A DNA stretch of 64,000 nt from Streptococcus varani (GTDB lineage: Bacteria > Bacillota > Bacilli > Lactobacillales > Streptococcaceae), in contig NZ_CTEN01000001.1 of NCBI RefSeq assembly GCF_001375655.1, positions 620,001 to 684,000 on the forward strand, read 5' to 3'. A program made the translations under genes and the position numbers. The notes under the pieces were generated by a model. That model worked only from the letters and a program-made list of their open reading frames with translations. It was not told where the DNA came from and did not search any database. Positions 27,871 to 37,727 of this stretch are shown here, one piece after another (position 1 is the stretch's first letter; each line of letters begins with the position of its first letter).

Positions 27871-28167
27871 CTACTTTTCAGATTTGGTATATTTTTCCTG
27901 AAAAGATTGGATTTGACCCAAGTGTCCTTCAGCTTCTTGCTGGTAAACACGGAATTTATAATTTAAATCTTGAGCCATTTCTTGCAAGGGCTGGCTGTAG
28001 GCTTTGATAATGCCCACTTGTTCTTGAATTTTGCTATAACTACCTGACATGTCATCTAGTAAGTTACGGGTCTCATGGACTTCTTCGCTAATTTTATCCT
28101 TGTTGGTTACCGCCCAGTAAGAAATAGCAGCAGCGGTGCCGGCCAGTAAAAGATTTCTTAATTTCAT
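27871..28167 (-). CDS. YtxH-like small membrane protein
   Basis: A 98-residue protein with one N-terminal hydrophobic stretch (LLLAGTAAAISYWAV) followed by a charged helical tail rich in Glu, Gln and Lys, likely a coiled coil. It resembles YtxH-type envelope stress proteins only in architecture; the function is not known. ATG 28167 has GGAGGATAAG upstream. It lies 1 bp after the HIT gene, so the two are cotranscribed. Confidence 0.75.
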   Translation of the reverse strand: MKLRNLLLAGTAAAISYWAVTNKDKISEEVHETRNLLDDMSGSYSKIQEQVGIIKAYSQPLQEMAQDLNYKFRVYQQEAEGHLGQIQSFQEKYTKSEK

Positions 28168-28168
28168 C

Positions 28169-28582
28169 TTATCCTCCAAAGTAAAGGTCTTGAGCCAGTT
28201 GGGCTAGGGCAGTAAAATCAGGTTCCTGAGTTTCAAATTTTATCTTTAGACCGTCTTGCTCATCAAAACGAGGCAAGAGATGGATATGGGTATGGAAAAC
28301 TGTCTGGCCAGCAGCTTCTTCGTTATTATTGATGATATTCATTCCTTTAGCATCCAGTTTTTTCTGTAATTGCTGAGCGATTTTTGGAATGCGGGCAAAA
28401 AGTGCACTGCTAGCTTGTCCATCCATTTCCAAGATGTTGCGGTAGTGTTTTTTTGGAACGACCAGGGTATGGCCCTTGGTCACCTGAGTAATATCTAGAA
28501 AGGCCAGAACTTCTTCGTCTTCATAAACTTTTGAGGATGGGATGTGACCAGCGATAATTTGGCAAAAAATACAATCTGACAT
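28169..28582 (-). CDS. HIT-family nucleotide-binding protein
   Basis: A 137-residue histidine-triad hydrolase (Hint-like, nucleoside phosphoramidase family). MSDCIFCQIIAGHIPS is the classic N-terminus; the active-site triad is in HTHIHLLPR. A GTG at 28591 is in frame, but ATG 28582 has GAGGTG at better spacing. It is divergent from ecsA, as in several streptococci. Confidence 0.93.
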   Translation of the reverse strand: MSDCIFCQIIAGHIPSSKVYEDEEVLAFLDITQVTKGHTLVVPKKHYRNILEMDGQASSALFARIPKIAQQLQKKLDAKGMNIINNNEEAAGQTVFHTHIHLLPRFDEQDGLKIKFETQEPDFTALAQLAQDLYFGG

Positions 28583-28607
28583 AAAGAGCACCTCACGAGC
28601 GAAAATT

Positions 28608-28616
28608 TGTTATAAT
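28608..28616 (+). promoter_or_regulatory. ecsA promoter (extended -10)
   Basis: TGTTATAAT (TATAAT 28611-28616) lies 28 bp before the ecsA start in the HIT-ecsA divergent region. No good -35 is present. Confidence 0.6.
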
Positions 28617-28644
28617 CATTATATCAATAATAATGGAGAAATGC

Positions 28645-29376
28645 ATGTTAGAAGTCAAAAATATAAGTGGAGGATACGCCAATATTCCCGTACTTAAGGA
28701 TGTATCTTTTCAAGTGGCGAACGGAGAGTTGGTCGGATTGATTGGACTCAATGGGGCAGGAAAATCAACGACTATAAAGGAAATTATTGGTCTTTTGACT
28801 CCTTATCAGGGACAGATTTTCATTGATGGTCAAAGTTTGCAGGGAGATGTTGAAAGTTATCGTAAGAAAATCGGATTTATTCCTGAAACGCCCATTCTTT
28901 ATGAGGAGTTAACGCTTAAAGAACACTTGGAAGTGGTAGCGCTAGCCTATGATTTAGAATGGGACCAAGCTTTTTCAAGTGTTGAAAAACTACTTAAAAT
29001 CTTTCGTTTGGATGAAAAATTGGAATGGTTTCCGGTCAATTTTTCCAAAGGTATGAAACAGAAGGTTATGATTATTGCCGCCTTTATGGTCAATCCAAGT
29101 CTCTTGATTGTCGACGAGCCTTTTTTAGGTTTGGATCCCGTGGCTATTCAAGATTTGACCGATCTCTTGGCCCAAGAAAAAGCAAAAGGAACCTCTATTC
29201 TCATGTCCACCCATGTCTTGGATTCTGCAGAAAAAATGTGTGACCGTTTTGTTATCCTTCATCATGGAAAAGTCTTAGCTGATGGAAATATAGATCAGTT
29301 GCGTCAGGATTTTGGTCAAGCATCGGCCAGCCTCAATGATATCTATCTGACCTTGACACAAAAAGAGGTGAGCTAG
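28645..29376 (+). CDS. ecsA: ABC transporter ATP-binding protein EcsA
   Basis: The nucleotide-binding subunit of the Ecs exporter, about 243 residues. Walker A GLNGAGKST, signature-like FSKGMKQKV, Walker B LLIVDEPFLGLDP and the H-loop STHVLD are present. In Bacillus, Ecs affects regulated proteolysis and secretion. ATG 28645 follows GGAG at good spacing; an in-frame ATG at 28633 lies before it. It is directly followed by ecsB. Confidence 0.92.
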   Translation: MLEVKNISGGYANIPVLKDVSFQVANGELVGLIGLNGAGKSTTIKEIIGLLTPYQGQIFIDGQSLQGDVESYRKKIGFIPETPILYEELTLKEHLEVVALAYDLEWDQAFSSVEKLLKIFRLDEKLEWFPVNFSKGMKQKVMIIAAFMVNPSLLIVDEPFLGLDPVAIQDLTDLLAQEKAKGTSILMSTHVLDSAEKMCDRFVILHHGKVLADGNIDQLRQDFGQASASLNDIYLTLTQKEVS

Positions 29377-30423
29377 ATGAAAGAAATCTTTCGAGAACGT
29401 AGGCAAGCTTTTTTGGCCGCCTGCATCAAATACAGTCGCTATGTCTTTAATGATCATTTTGTTTTGGTTTTGTTGGTCTTTCTCGGTTTTCTGTCTCTTC
29501 AATACCGACAATTATTAGAAAACTTTCCTCAGAAACCTTGGCATGTCTACCTTCTAGTCCTAGTTCTAACACTCTTATTGTTTGTTGCAGGTAATACGGC
29601 CACTTACCTGCTAGAGGCTGACCAACACTTTCTTTTAACGAAAGAAAAACAAGTAGGTGCCTTGGCCCAGCAAGCATCTTTGCGGCAAATGGTCCTATGG
29701 GGATTGATTCAGGTTCTGGGTCAATTACTTTTCCTACCGCTTTATCTTAAGCTAGGTTTCCCTATCTGGGGCTTTTTCCTTTTTGTTCTAGCCCTGACGG
29801 TCGGAAAACACCTGCTGATTCAGGCTCGATTAGCAGCTTTTTTTAAGGAAAATATTTTCCAATGGCACTTAGCTATTGATAAGGAGAGGAAACGCCAACA
29901 GACGATTCTGCAATTTTTTGCCCTCTTTACAAAGGTTAAGGGCATTACAAACAGTGTCAAGAGGCGCGCTTATTTAGACCCGCTCTTGAAGTTAGTAGTC
30001 AGAAAGCATAATAAAACTTGGAATTTTCTCTATCTCAGAGCTTTTTTACGGTCAGGAGACTTTCTAGGTTTGACGGTCAGACTTTTTGCGCTTTCTGCCC
30101 TCGTCTTAGTAAGTATTGAAGTAGCTTGGTTAGCGGTGGGCCTTGTTGTGTTACTCAATTATTTACTTCTCTTTCAACTTCTAGCCCTTTATCGTGTTTA
30201 TGACTATCAGTATTTGAGCAGGCTCTATCCCATTGGTCAAGATAAAAAGATAAAAGGCTTTAAAGATGTTTTACAAGGATTGTTGTATGGTGTCTTTGTT
30301 TTTCAAGTCATCCTAGGCTTCTTTGTCCTAAAAGATAAAAGTTATTTGGGAGTTCTTTTGGGATCCGCTTTCCTTTTGAACCATCTTTACCTAGGAATTA
30401 AAGTGAAGAAATTGATTGACTAA
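29377..30423 (+). CDS. ecsB: ABC transporter permease EcsB
   Basis: The membrane subunit of the Ecs transporter, 348 residues with about 6-8 hydrophobic segments. It starts MKEIFRERRQAFLAAC directly after the ecsA stop. A basic cytosolic loop lies around residues 165-215 (KERKRQQTI, KRRAYLDPLLK). The product exported is unknown. Confidence 0.9.
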   Translation: MKEIFRERRQAFLAACIKYSRYVFNDHFVLVLLVFLGFLSLQYRQLLENFPQKPWHVYLLVLVLTLLLFVAGNTATYLLEADQHFLLTKEKQVGALAQQASLRQMVLWGLIQVLGQLLFLPLYLKLGFPIWGFFLFVLALTVGKHLLIQARLAAFFKENIFQWHLAIDKERKRQQTILQFFALFTKVKGITNSVKRRAYLDPLLKLVVRKHNKTWNFLYLRAFLRSGDFLGLTVRLFALSALVLVSIEVAWLAVGLVVLLNYLLLFQLLALYRVYDYQYLSRLYPIGQDKKIKGFKDVLQGLLYGVFVFQVILGFFVLKDKSYLGVLLGSAFLLNHLYLGIKVKKLID

Positions 30424-30472
30424 ATGTAATAAAACTAGTAAAATAGTAAGGAATTTTGTGAGGAGGAATGGC

Positions 30473-31267
30473 ATGCAGTTTGATTCAAATGGTCTGCGGC
30501 TACAGTCTATTGCAGGAAATAGTGGCAAAGCATTTAAAGGCCTTCGGTCAGACGGAACGCCTGTTTTTGTAAAGTATGAGATGCCTCCTATTGTTCCTGC
30601 CTTAGCTAGAGAACAGATTACCCCACCGGTCTTAGCAACTAATCGTGAAGTGGGTGTTGGGCAAAGAGTAGAGCAGGAGTGGTTAGATGGTCGCACCCTA
30701 TCTAGAGCAGATATGGGGAAAAAGCAAGTGCGTCAAATTTTGGTTCGCATGCATTTTTCAAAGCGCCTGCTCAATCAAGCTTTGCAACTTAATTATACCT
30801 ATCATGGTCCGAAAGACTTGGTTCTCAAATGGCAGGAAGACGCACCAAATCGCCTGCGTCAAAATAGCTATCTGCAATCGGTTTGTAAAGATTTGCTGGA
30901 CCACTTGCCAACTTATCATCAGGAAGTCGCGACCTTTGTTCATGGGGATTTGCACCATAAGAACTGGGTAGAGACGAGTAGTGGTTTGGTCTACTTAACG
31001 GACTGGGAAACAGCCTGTTTGACAGATCGAATGTTGGATGTAGCTTACCTGTTGACACATTATATCCCTCGTTCGGCTTGGGCAGAATGGCTCAAAGAAT
31101 ATGGTTATAAGTACAATGCTACTGTTTTGTCTAAAGTTTTCTGGTATGGCCAATTGGGTTATTTGAACCAGATTACCAAACATATAGAAAGTTATGACTT
31201 GGAAGCGGCGAATAAGGAAATTTATGCCCTTCGTCTCTTTCGTCAGCAATTCAATAAGGACTTATGA
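30473..31267 (+). CDS. ccrZ: Cell-cycle regulator CcrZ, choline-kinase-like
   Basis: A 264-residue phosphotransferase of the APH/choline kinase fold. In S. pneumoniae the protein from the same place (before trmB) is CcrZ, an FtsZ-associated factor that links division with DnaA-driven replication initiation. The catalytic loop is VHGDLHHKN (His157, Asp159, Asn164), and Asp177 in TDWETA is the metal ligand. ATG 30473 has AGGAGG six bases upstream; a longer open frame to 30416 has no ribosome site. Its stop overlaps the trmB start. Confidence 0.9.
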   Translation: MQFDSNGLRLQSIAGNSGKAFKGLRSDGTPVFVKYEMPPIVPALAREQITPPVLATNREVGVGQRVEQEWLDGRTLSRADMGKKQVRQILVRMHFSKRLLNQALQLNYTYHGPKDLVLKWQEDAPNRLRQNSYLQSVCKDLLDHLPTYHQEVATFVHGDLHHKNWVETSSGLVYLTDWETACLTDRMLDVAYLLTHYIPRSAWAEWLKEYGYKYNATVLSKVFWYGQLGYLNQITKHIESYDLEAANKEIYALRLFRQQFNKDL

Positions 31268-31908
31268 GAGTTAGAAACCGTAAGGGAGCCAGTGAGCTTC
31301 TTGAAAAGAATCCCCAGTACGTCATTTTAAACCCAGAGGCTTGTAAGGGCAAGTGGTCAGAAATTTTTGGCAATAACCATTCCATTCATATCGAGGTCGG
31401 CTCAGGAAAAGGAAATTTCGTGACAGGTATGGCGGCCCAAAACCCAGACATCAACTATATTGGTATCGATATTCAATTGTCTGTGCTCAGTTATGCATTG
31501 GATAAGGTTTTGGCAGCGGGTTTGCCCAATGTCAAACTTTTGCGAGTAGATGGCTCTAGTTTAGCGAATTACTTTGAAAATGGAGAGATTGATCAACTCT
31601 ATCTGAATTTTTCAGATCCATGGCCCAAGAAACGCCATGAGAAAAGACGGTTGACCTATAAGACATTCCTAGATACTTTTAAGGAGATTTTGCCAGAAGG
31701 TGGTGAAATTCATTTCAAGACAGACAACCGTGGTCTCTTCGAGTACAGCCTAGCTTCCTTTTCAAAATATGGTATGACCTTGCAAGAAGTTTGGTTGGAT
31801 CTACACGCTAGTGACTATGAAGGCAATGTCATGACAGAGTATGAAGAAAAATTTTCTAAGAAAGGTCAAGTCATTTACCGAGTGGAAGCGAAATTTAATA
31901 AAAAATAA
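31264..31908 (+). CDS. trmB: tRNA (guanine-46-N7)-methyltransferase
   Basis: Methylates G46 in the variable loop of tRNAs. A 214-residue Rossmann methyltransferase with SAM motif [11 protein letters not shown] and the TrmB signature [16 protein letters not shown]. It overlaps ccrZ by 4 bp (ATGA). The ccrZ-trmB pair is conserved in streptococci. Confidence 0.95.
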   Translation: MRVRNRKGASELLEKNPQYVILNPEACKGKWSEIFGNNHSIHIEVGSGKGNFVTGMAAQNPDINYIGIDIQLSVLSYALDKVLAAGLPNVKLLRVDGSSLANYFENGEIDQLYLNFSDPWPKKRHEKRRLTYKTFLDTFKEILPEGGEIHFKTDNRGLFEYSLASFSKYGMTLQEVWLDLHASDYEGNVMTEYEEKFSKKGQVIYRVEAKFNKK

Positions 31909-32224
31909 GCTTCTGCAACAGTGAGTTTTGTCTCAAAAAATTGAATGAATAATTGTTTAAAGGATTTAGCTGAGGCTAGGTCCTTTAAATGATATCTTTT
32001 TATAATTTTCTTCATCACATTAAAGTCTTTTAAAATAAGATTTGATAAACAGAGCATTACCATCATTAAAATGAGGGCTTTAAAAGCGTGTATCCTTTAA
32101 AAAAATAGCTTTTGCTTCGCAGATTGAGTTTTAAATGGGTGCTTTTAGATTCTTTATTGATTTTGTAGAAATCACCAAAAAAGCTGACGTCAAAAATGAA
32201 ACAAGGGTCTGTCAAGTATATTCC
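31909..32224. other. Intergenic region with a large hairpin, no gene
   Basis: About 315 bp between trmB and the rimP promoter. TTTAAAGGA (31956-31964) pairs with TCCTTTAAA (31981-31989) with an inner TAGC/GCTA helix, a strong hairpin without an adjacent T run. A 63-codon minus-strand frame (31875-32066) is open but has no ribosome site or family resemblance. The stretch is very AT-rich and may be a decayed element. Confidence 0.4.
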
Positions 32225-32253
32225 TTTACAGTTCAAGGGAAATGTGCTATAAT
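32225..32253 (+). promoter_or_regulatory. Promoter of the rimP-nusA-infB operon
   Basis: TTTACA (32225-32230), a 17-bp spacer and TATAAT (32248-32253) with the TG of an extended -10. The transcript has a leader of about 270 nt before rimP, containing a GC-rich hairpin (GGGG-ttt-GGC...GCC-ag-CCCC, about 32276-32295), a CTTCTATA/TATAGAAG hairpin (32311-32337) and the repeated RNA element at 32400-32512. Confidence 0.85.
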
Positions 32254-32399
32254 GAATAAAAATAGTTGGAAAGGGGTTTGGCCATGTGCCAGCCCCTTCA
32301 CTGTTGCTTTCTTCTATAATCAAGTGAAATATAGAAGTCTTGTTTAAGATGATTGGCTCTAATCTGTACATGATGTAGTTGGATGGGTCTTAATATCTT

Positions 32400-32512
32400 A
32401 TTTAATTGAACACGGGCTACGACTCTTTGCAAATAGATAAAGTTTTCCTAGATGTCTTTGCATCTTCGTCAACTTTTCTAATTTGCTGTGAGTCGCTAAG
32501 GCCCTTAGTATC
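32400..32512 (+). ncRNA. Repeated leader RNA element, rimP copy
   Basis: A structured leader unit shared with the uvrA leader. GAACAC precedes nested pairings: GGGC (32414-32417) with GCCC (32501-32504), CGACTC (32420-32425) with GAGTCG (32490-32495), and GCAAAT (32429-32434) with ATTTGC (32481-32486), separated by a small TTT/TGT internal loop. The unit ends with TTAGTATCTTA just before the rimP ribosome site TAGGAGG. TTAATATCTTA upstream (about 32390-32402) looks like the tail of an earlier unit. Confidence 0.75.
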
Positions 32513-32531
32513 TTATTTTTAGGAGGTAAGT

Positions 32532-33002
32532 ATGGCAAATATTGTTGAATTAGTGACAGAAGTCATCGCCCCGGCTATCCAGACGCCTTATGAGCTGGTA
32601 GATGTCGAGTATGGCAAGATGGGTGGCGACTATGTTCTCTCGATCTTTGTGGATAAAGAGGGCGGTATTTCGCTCAATGATACGGCTGAGTTGTCCGAGA
32701 TGATCAGTCCCCTTTTGGATAGCATTAAACCAGATCCTTTTCCAGAGCAGTATATGCTGGAGGTAACTAGTCCTGGATTGGAACGTCCCCTAAAAACAGC
32801 TGAGGCAGTAGCTAATGCCGTGGGTGATTATATTAACGTCAAACTCTATCAGGCTATTGATAAAGTCAAGGTCTCTGAAGGAAGGCTCCTTTCCTTTGAT
32901 GGAGAAAATTTGCTTTTGGAGTACATGGATAAGACCCGCAAGAAAGAAGTAACCATCCCCTACAAAACGGTAGCAAAAGCCCGTTTAGCTGTTAAAATTT
33001 AA
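32532..33002 (+). CDS. rimP: Ribosome maturation factor RimP
   Basis: A 156-residue 30S assembly factor. The N-terminal RimP domain ([19 protein letters not shown]) and [11 protein letters not shown] are family signatures; the C-terminal SH3-like domain follows. A strong TAGGAGG precedes ATG 32532. It is the first gene of the nusA-infB operon. Confidence 0.95.
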   Translation: MANIVELVTEVIAPAIQTPYELVDVEYGKMGGDYVLSIFVDKEGGISLNDTAELSEMISPLLDSIKPDPFPEQYMLEVTSPGLERPLKTAEAVANAVGDYINVKLYQAIDKVKVSEGRLLSFDGENLLLEYMDKTRKKEVTIPYKTVAKARLAVKI

Positions 33003-33041
33003 GAAAAAGAAAGGACCTTTTGTTGACAAAAGGAAATAATC

Positions 33042-34184
33042 ATGAGTAAAGAAATGCTAGAAGCCTTCCGCGTTTTGGAGGAAGACAAGGGTATTAAAAA
33101 AGAAGACATCATCGAAGCAGTGACGGAATCTCTTCGTTCAGCCTACAAACGTCGATACGGGCAGTCTGAATCAGCTGCTATTGAGTTTGATGAGAAAAAA
33201 GGAGACTTTCATGTCTATACGGTTCGTGAAGTTGTAGATGAGGTCTTTGACAGTCGTTTGGAAATTTCATTGAAGGACGCTCTTTCCATCTCATCGGCCT
33301 ACGAATTGGGAGATAAGATTAAATTTGAAGAAGCTCCTGGTGAGTTTGGTCGTGTAGCAGCACAATCGGCTAAGCAAACGATTATGGAAAAGATGCGCAA
33401 GCAAACGCGTGCCATCACTTTCAACACCTTTAAAGAACATGAAAATGAAATCATGTCTGGTACAGTAGAACGTTTTGATAATCGTTTTATCTATGTGAAC
33501 TTGGGTTCTATTGAAGCCCAATTATCCAAACAAGATCAAATTCCAGGTGAAGTTTTCCAATCCCATGATCGCATTGAGGTTTATGTCTACAAGGTTGAAG
33601 ACAATGGCCGTGGTGTCAATGTCTTTGTTAGCCGTAGCCACCCAGAAATGATCAAACGCTTGATGGAACAAGAAATTCCTGAAGTTTATGATGGAACAGT
33701 TGAAATCATGAGCGTTTCTCGTGAAGCTGGAGATCGTACTAAGGTAGCAGTGCGTAGCCACAATCCAAACGTGGATGCTATTGGTACTATCGTTGGTCGT
33801 GGTGGTGCCAATATTAAGAAAATCACCAGCAAGTTCCACCCTTCACGCTATGATGCTAAATTGGATCGGATGATTCTGACAGAAGAAAACATCGATGTCA
33901 TTGAGTGGGTTGCTGATCCAGCAGAATTTATCTATAATGCCATTGCTCCGGCTGAAGTAGACTTGGTTCTCTTTGATACAGAAGATGGCAAGCATGCAAC
34001 AGTCGTTGTGCCAGATAACAAGTTATCATTGGCGATTGGTCGTCGTGGACAAAACGTTCGTTTAGCAGCTCATTTGACGGGCTTCCGTATCGATATTAAA
34101 TCTGCTACGGAATATGAAGCGATTGAAGCAGCTCTTTATGGGGATGTTTCAGAAGAAGTCCTAGAAGAATCTCAAGAAAATTAA
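33042..34184 (+). CDS. nusA: Transcription [11 protein letters not shown]/[15 protein letters not shown] factor NusA
   Basis: Binds RNA polymerase and nascent RNA and modulates pausing, [11 protein letters not shown] and rRNA [15 protein letters not shown]. It has 380 residues: N-terminal RNAP-binding domain, S1 domain (about 130-200), then two KH domains with GTIVGRGGANIKK and SLAIGRRGQNVRLAA. It lacks the acidic repeats of the E. coli protein, as is usual in Firmicutes. It is cotranscribed with rimP after a 39-bp gap. Confidence 0.97.
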   Translation: MSKEMLEAFRVLEEDKGIKKEDIIEAVTESLRSAYKRRYGQSESAAIEFDEKKGDFHVYTVREVVDEVFDSRLEISLKDALSISSAYELGDKIKFEEAPGEFGRVAAQSAKQTIMEKMRKQTRAITFNTFKEHENEIMSGTVERFDNRFIYVNLGSIEAQLSKQDQIPGEVFQSHDRIEVYVYKVEDNGRGVNVFVSRSHPEMIKRLMEQEIPEVYDGTVEIMSVSREAGDRTKVAVRSHNPNVDAIGTIVGRGGANIKKITSKFHPSRYDAKLDRMILTEENIDVIEWVADPAEFIYNAIAPAEVDLVLFDTEDGKHATVVVPDNKLSLAIGRRGQNVRLAAHLTGFRIDIKSATEYEAIEAALYGDVSEEVLEESQEN

Positions 34185-34193
34185 GGAGTTTCT

Positions 34194-34490
34194 ATGGTAA
34201 AGGCTAGAAAAATCCCTTTACGCAAGTCAGTTGTTTCAGGGGAAATCATTGACAAACGCGATTTGCTCCGTATTGTCAAAAACAAGGAAGGACAAGTCTT
34301 CATCGATCCAAGTGGAAAGGCAAATGGACGTGGCGCCTATATCAAATTGGACAATGAAGAAGCAGCTCTGGCCAAGAAAAAACAAGTCTTTCATCGTGCT
34401 TTTAGCATGGATGTGGATTCAGTATTTTATGACGAATTGATTGCCTATGTTGATCATAAGGTCAAAAGGAGAGAGCTTGGACTCGAATAA
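34194..34490 (+). CDS. ylxR: YlxR-family RNA-binding protein (DUF448)
   Basis: A 98-residue basic protein of the YlxR family, always found between nusA and infB in Firmicutes. KIPLRKSVVSGE near the start and GRGAYIKLDNEEA are conserved. It has been linked to transcription and RNase P; the exact role in streptococci is unsettled. It overlaps the next gene. Confidence 0.92.
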   Translation: MVKARKIPLRKSVVSGEIIDKRDLLRIVKNKEGQVFIDPSGKANGRGAYIKLDNEEAALAKKKQVFHRAFSMDVDSVFYDELIAYVDHKVKRRELGLE

Positions 34491-34785
34491 GAAACAAAAA
34501 GTCTTAAATTTGTTGGGTTTGGCACAACGAGCTGGTCGTCTGATTTCAGGAGAAGAGCTTGTAGTGGATGCGATTCGCAAGGGACAAGCAAAACTAGTTT
34601 TTCTGGCAGAAGATGCAGCCAGCAACATGACTAAAAAAATTACAGATAAAAGCAAAACCTACCAAGTAGAAGTTGTTACCGCGTTTTCAACGCTGGAATT
34701 AAGCATAGCGGTCGGAAAGAGCAGGAAAGTTCTAGCCGTCACAGATGCTGGATTTACTAAGAAAATGAGGTCTATTATGAAATAG
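34477..34785 (+). CDS. L7Ae-like ribosomal/K-turn-binding protein YlxQ
   Basis: A 102-residue L7Ae/L30e-fold protein ([36 protein letters not shown]). In Bacillus the homologue YlxQ (RplGA) binds K-turn RNA. No ATG start fits. TTG 34477, with AAAGGAGAG upstream and overlapping ylxR by 14 bp, is the best start. Confidence 0.85.
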   Translation: MDSNKKQKVLNLLGLAQRAGRLISGEELVVDAIRKGQAKLVFLAEDAASNMTKKITDKSKTYQVEVVTAFSTLELSIAVGKSRKVLAVTDAGFTKKMRSIMK

Positions 34786-34802
34786 AACAGGAGGACAAGG
34801 AA

Positions 34803-37727
34803 TTGTCTAAAAAGAGATTGAATGAAATTGCCCGTGAAATAGGCAAAACAAGTAAGGAAGTAGTTGCTAAAGCTCAGGAACTGGGCTTCGATGTCAAAAG
34901 CCATGCATCCAGTGTAGATGATGCGAGTGCTAAGCGCATTGCAGATAGTTTTTCTGCCAAGGCAGCTTCAGCTCCTAAAACTAAAGAAGAGCCTGCTGTA
35001 AAGAAAAATCCAGAAGTAGAAGCAAAGCCAGCAGCTAAGCCAACGCCAAAAGCAGCAGTTATAGCAGAGAGCAAACCGGCTGTTAAACCTACAGAAAAAG
35101 CAACAGTCAAGTCAGAAGAAAAGACTGAAGTGAAAACGGAAGTTAAGGTGGAAACTAAAACAGAAGTTTCTGTAGGCAAACCAGCAGCTCCAGCTCGCCC
35201 ACAAAGTCGTAACTTTAAGGCAGAACGGGAAGCGCGTGCCAAAGCCGAGGCAGAACGTCGTGCAGCTGGTGGACAAGGCAATAACCAAAACCAAAGTCGC
35301 AATCGGAATGATCGCAATCAGGGCCAAAATCGTAATGAGCGAAACCAAGGTCAAAATCGTAGCGACCGCAATCAGGGCCAAAATCGTCAGGAAGGTGGAA
35401 CTGGTCAAGTTCGTCCAGACAATCGTCAAAACAATGGGAACAATCGTGATCGCAACTTCCAAGGCAATAATCGGAATGAGCGCCGCAATGACAACCGTCG
35501 CAATGACAACCAACGTTTTGACAATCGCAATCAAAGCCGCAATCAACCAGTCGCACCGAAGATTGACTTCAAGGCTCGAGCTGCTGCTTTGAAAGCAGAA
35601 CAAAATGCTGAATATGCTCGTGGAAGTGAAGAACGTTTCCGCCAAGCACAAGAAGCTAAGAAAAATACTCAAGCAAAACCCAAAGAGGTCAAGTTTGAGG
35701 AGCCGGTGGTGGAAGTTAAACCAGCAACTCCCGCTCCAGTCGCAGTCCCTGTGGCTAGTGAGACTCGCCGGAAGAAAACAACTAAGGCCGATAAGAAACG
35801 TGACTTTACTAGTGACGTTGAAGATGGTCCACGCAAACAACAAAAGAATCGAAGTAACCAAAATCAAGTGAGAAATCAAAGAAATAGTAACTGGAATAGT
35901 AAGAAGAACAAAAGGGGCAGAAACAATCAAGTTGCTAAACCTGTCACCGAGCGTAAATTCCATGAATTGCCAACTGAACTAGAATACACAGCCGGTATGA
36001 CCGTAGCTGAAATCGCAAAACGGATCAAACGTGAGCCAGCTGAAATTATCAAGAAGCTCTTTATGATGGGTGTTATGGTAACACAAAACCAATCACTTGA
36101 TGGAGATACGATTGAAGTCCTTTTAGTAGATTATGGAATTGAAGCCAAAGAAAAAGTTGAGGTGGACTCAGCTGATATCGAACGTTTCTTCGTTGAAGAT
36201 GGCTATCTCAATGAAGATGAATTGATTGAGCGACCACCGGTTGTTACCATCATGGGTCACGTTGACCACGGTAAAACAACCCTCTTAGATACCCTTCGTA
36301 ATTCTCGTGTAGCAACAGGAGAAGCAGGCGGGATTACTCAACATATTGGTGCCTACCAAATCGAGGAAAAAGGCAAGAAAATTACCTTCTTGGATACCCC
36401 TGGACATGCGGCCTTTACATCGATGCGTGCGCGTGGTGCTTCTGTTACGGATGTGACGATTCTTGTTGTGGCAGCGGATGACGGTGTTATGCCTCAAACG
36501 ATTGAAGCCATTAACCATTCAAAAGCAGCAGGTGTTCCAATTATTGTTGCTATCAATAAGATTGATAAACCTGGAGCCAATCCTGAGCGTGTTATCGCCG
36601 AATTGGCGGAACACGGCGTTATCTCAACTGCTTGGGGTGGTGAATCTGAATTTGTTGAAATCTCAGCCAAATTCAATCAGAACATTGAAGAACTCTTAGA
36701 AACTGTTCTTTTGGTAGCTGAAATTCAGGAATTGAAAGCAGATCCAACTGTTCGTGCAATCGGTACCGTTATTGAAGCGCATTTGGATAAAGGAAAAGGG
36801 GCAGTTGCGACTCTCTTGGTGCAGCAAGGTACCCTCAATGTTCAAGATCCAATCGTTGTCGGGAACACCTTTGGTCGTGTTCGTGCTATGACCAATGATC
36901 TTGGCCGTCGAGTGAAGCTTGCTGGACCATCAACACCGGTTTCCATTACTGGTTTGAACGAAGCGCCAATGGCCGGAGATCACTTCGCTGTTTATGAGGA
37001 TGAGAAATCAGCTCGTTCAGCTGGTGAAGAACGTGCCAAACGTGCGCTCCTGAAACAACGCCAAGCAACACAACGTGTTAATCTCGAAAACCTCTTTGAT
37101 ACCCTCAAAGCAGGCGAAGTCAAGTCTGTTAATGTTATTATCAAAGCAGATGTTCAAGGTTCTGTTGAAGCCCTATCTTCTTCATTGATGAAAATCGATG
37201 TAGAAGGGGTGAAGGTTACGATCGTTCATGCTGCGGTTGGTGCCATCAACGAATCAGATGTTACCTTGGCTGAAGCATCCAATGCTTTCATCGTCGGCTT
37301 TAATGTTCGTCCAACACCTATTGCTCGTCAACAAGCCGATGCTGATGATGTCGAGATTCGTCTCCATAGCATTATCTACAAAGTCATCGAAGAGATGGAA
37401 GATGCAATGAAAGGTATGCTGGATCCAGAATACCAAGAAAAAATTATCGGAGAAGCTATTGTTCGTGAAACCTTTAAGGTATCCAAAGTCGGAACGATTG
37501 GTGGCTTTATGGTCATCAGTGGTAAAGTTACCCGCGACTCAAGCGTCCGTGTTATCCGTGATGGTGTTGTTGTTCATGATGGTAAACTGGTCAGCTTGAA
37601 ACATTATAAAGATGATGTGAAGGAAGTTCGGAATGCCCAAGAAGGTGGTCTGATGATTGAAAATTATAACGACCTTCAAATGGATGATAATATTGAAGCT
37701 TATATCATGGAAGAAATCAAAAAATAA
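34803..37727 (+). CDS. infB: Translation initiation factor IF-2
   Basis: The GTPase that brings initiator fMet-tRNA to the 30S subunit. It has 974 residues. The N-terminal IF2_N motif ([20 protein letters not shown]) is followed by a long disordered Lys/Ala/Pro then Arg/Asn/Gln-rich stretch (about 50-400) that includes three tandem 9-residue repeats (NR-x-x-RNQGQ, 35301-35381). The second IF2_N comes next, then the G domain ([21 protein letters not shown]) and domains II-IV. The start is TTG 34803 with AGGAGGAC upstream. Confidence 0.97.
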   Translation: MSKKRLNEIAREIGKTSKEVVAKAQELGFDVKSHASSVDDASAKRIADSFSAKAASAPKTKEEPAVKKNPEVEAKPAAKPTPKAAVIAESKPAVKPTEKATVKSEEKTEVKTEVKVETKTEVSVGKPAAPARPQSRNFKAEREARAKAEAERRAAGGQGNNQNQSRNRNDRNQGQNRNERNQGQNRSDRNQGQNRQEGGTGQVRPDNRQNNGNNRDRNFQGNNRNERRNDNRRNDNQRFDNRNQSRNQPVAPKIDFKARAAALKAEQNAEYARGSEERFRQAQEAKKNTQAKPKEVKFEEPVVEVKPATPAPVAVPVASETRRKKTTKADKKRDFTSDVEDGPRKQQKNRSNQNQVRNQRNSNWNSKKNKRGRNNQVAKPVTERKFHELPTELEYTAGMTVAEIAKRIKREPAEIIKKLFMMGVMVTQNQSLDGDTIEVLLVDYGIEAKEKVEVDSADIERFFVEDGYLNEDELIERPPVVTIMGHVDHGKTTLLDTLRNSRVATGEAGGITQHIGAYQIEEKGKKITFLDTPGHAAFTSMRARGASVTDVTILVVAADDGVMPQTIEAINHSKAAGVPIIVAINKIDKPGANPERVIAELAEHGVISTAWGGESEFVEISAKFNQNIEELLETVLLVAEIQELKADPTVRAIGTVIEAHLDKGKGAVATLLVQQGTLNVQDPIVVGNTFGRVRAMTNDLGRRVKLAGPSTPVSITGLNEAPMAGDHFAVYEDEKSARSAGEERAKRALLKQRQATQRVNLENLFDTLKAGEVKSVNVIIKADVQGSVEALSSSLMKIDVEGVKVTIVHAAVGAINESDVTLAEASNAFIVGFNVRPTPIARQQADADDVEIRLHSIIYKVIEEMEDAMKGMLDPEYQEKIIGEAIVRETFKVSKVGTIGGFMVISGKVTRDSSVRVIRDGVVVHDGKLVSLKHYKDDVKEVRNAQEGGLMIENYNDLQMDDNIEAYIMEEIKK

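Noticed and set aside
31875-32066. Minus-strand small gene after trmB
   Set aside because: The frame is open for 63 codons but overlaps the trmB 3' end, lacks a ribosome site and resembles no family I recognise.
35112-35963. 283-codon minus-strand ORF across infB
   Set aside because: It is the shadow of the low-complexity Lys/Asn/Arg-rich region of infB; its translation is a Leu/Ile/Val/Ser run with no start signal or family match.
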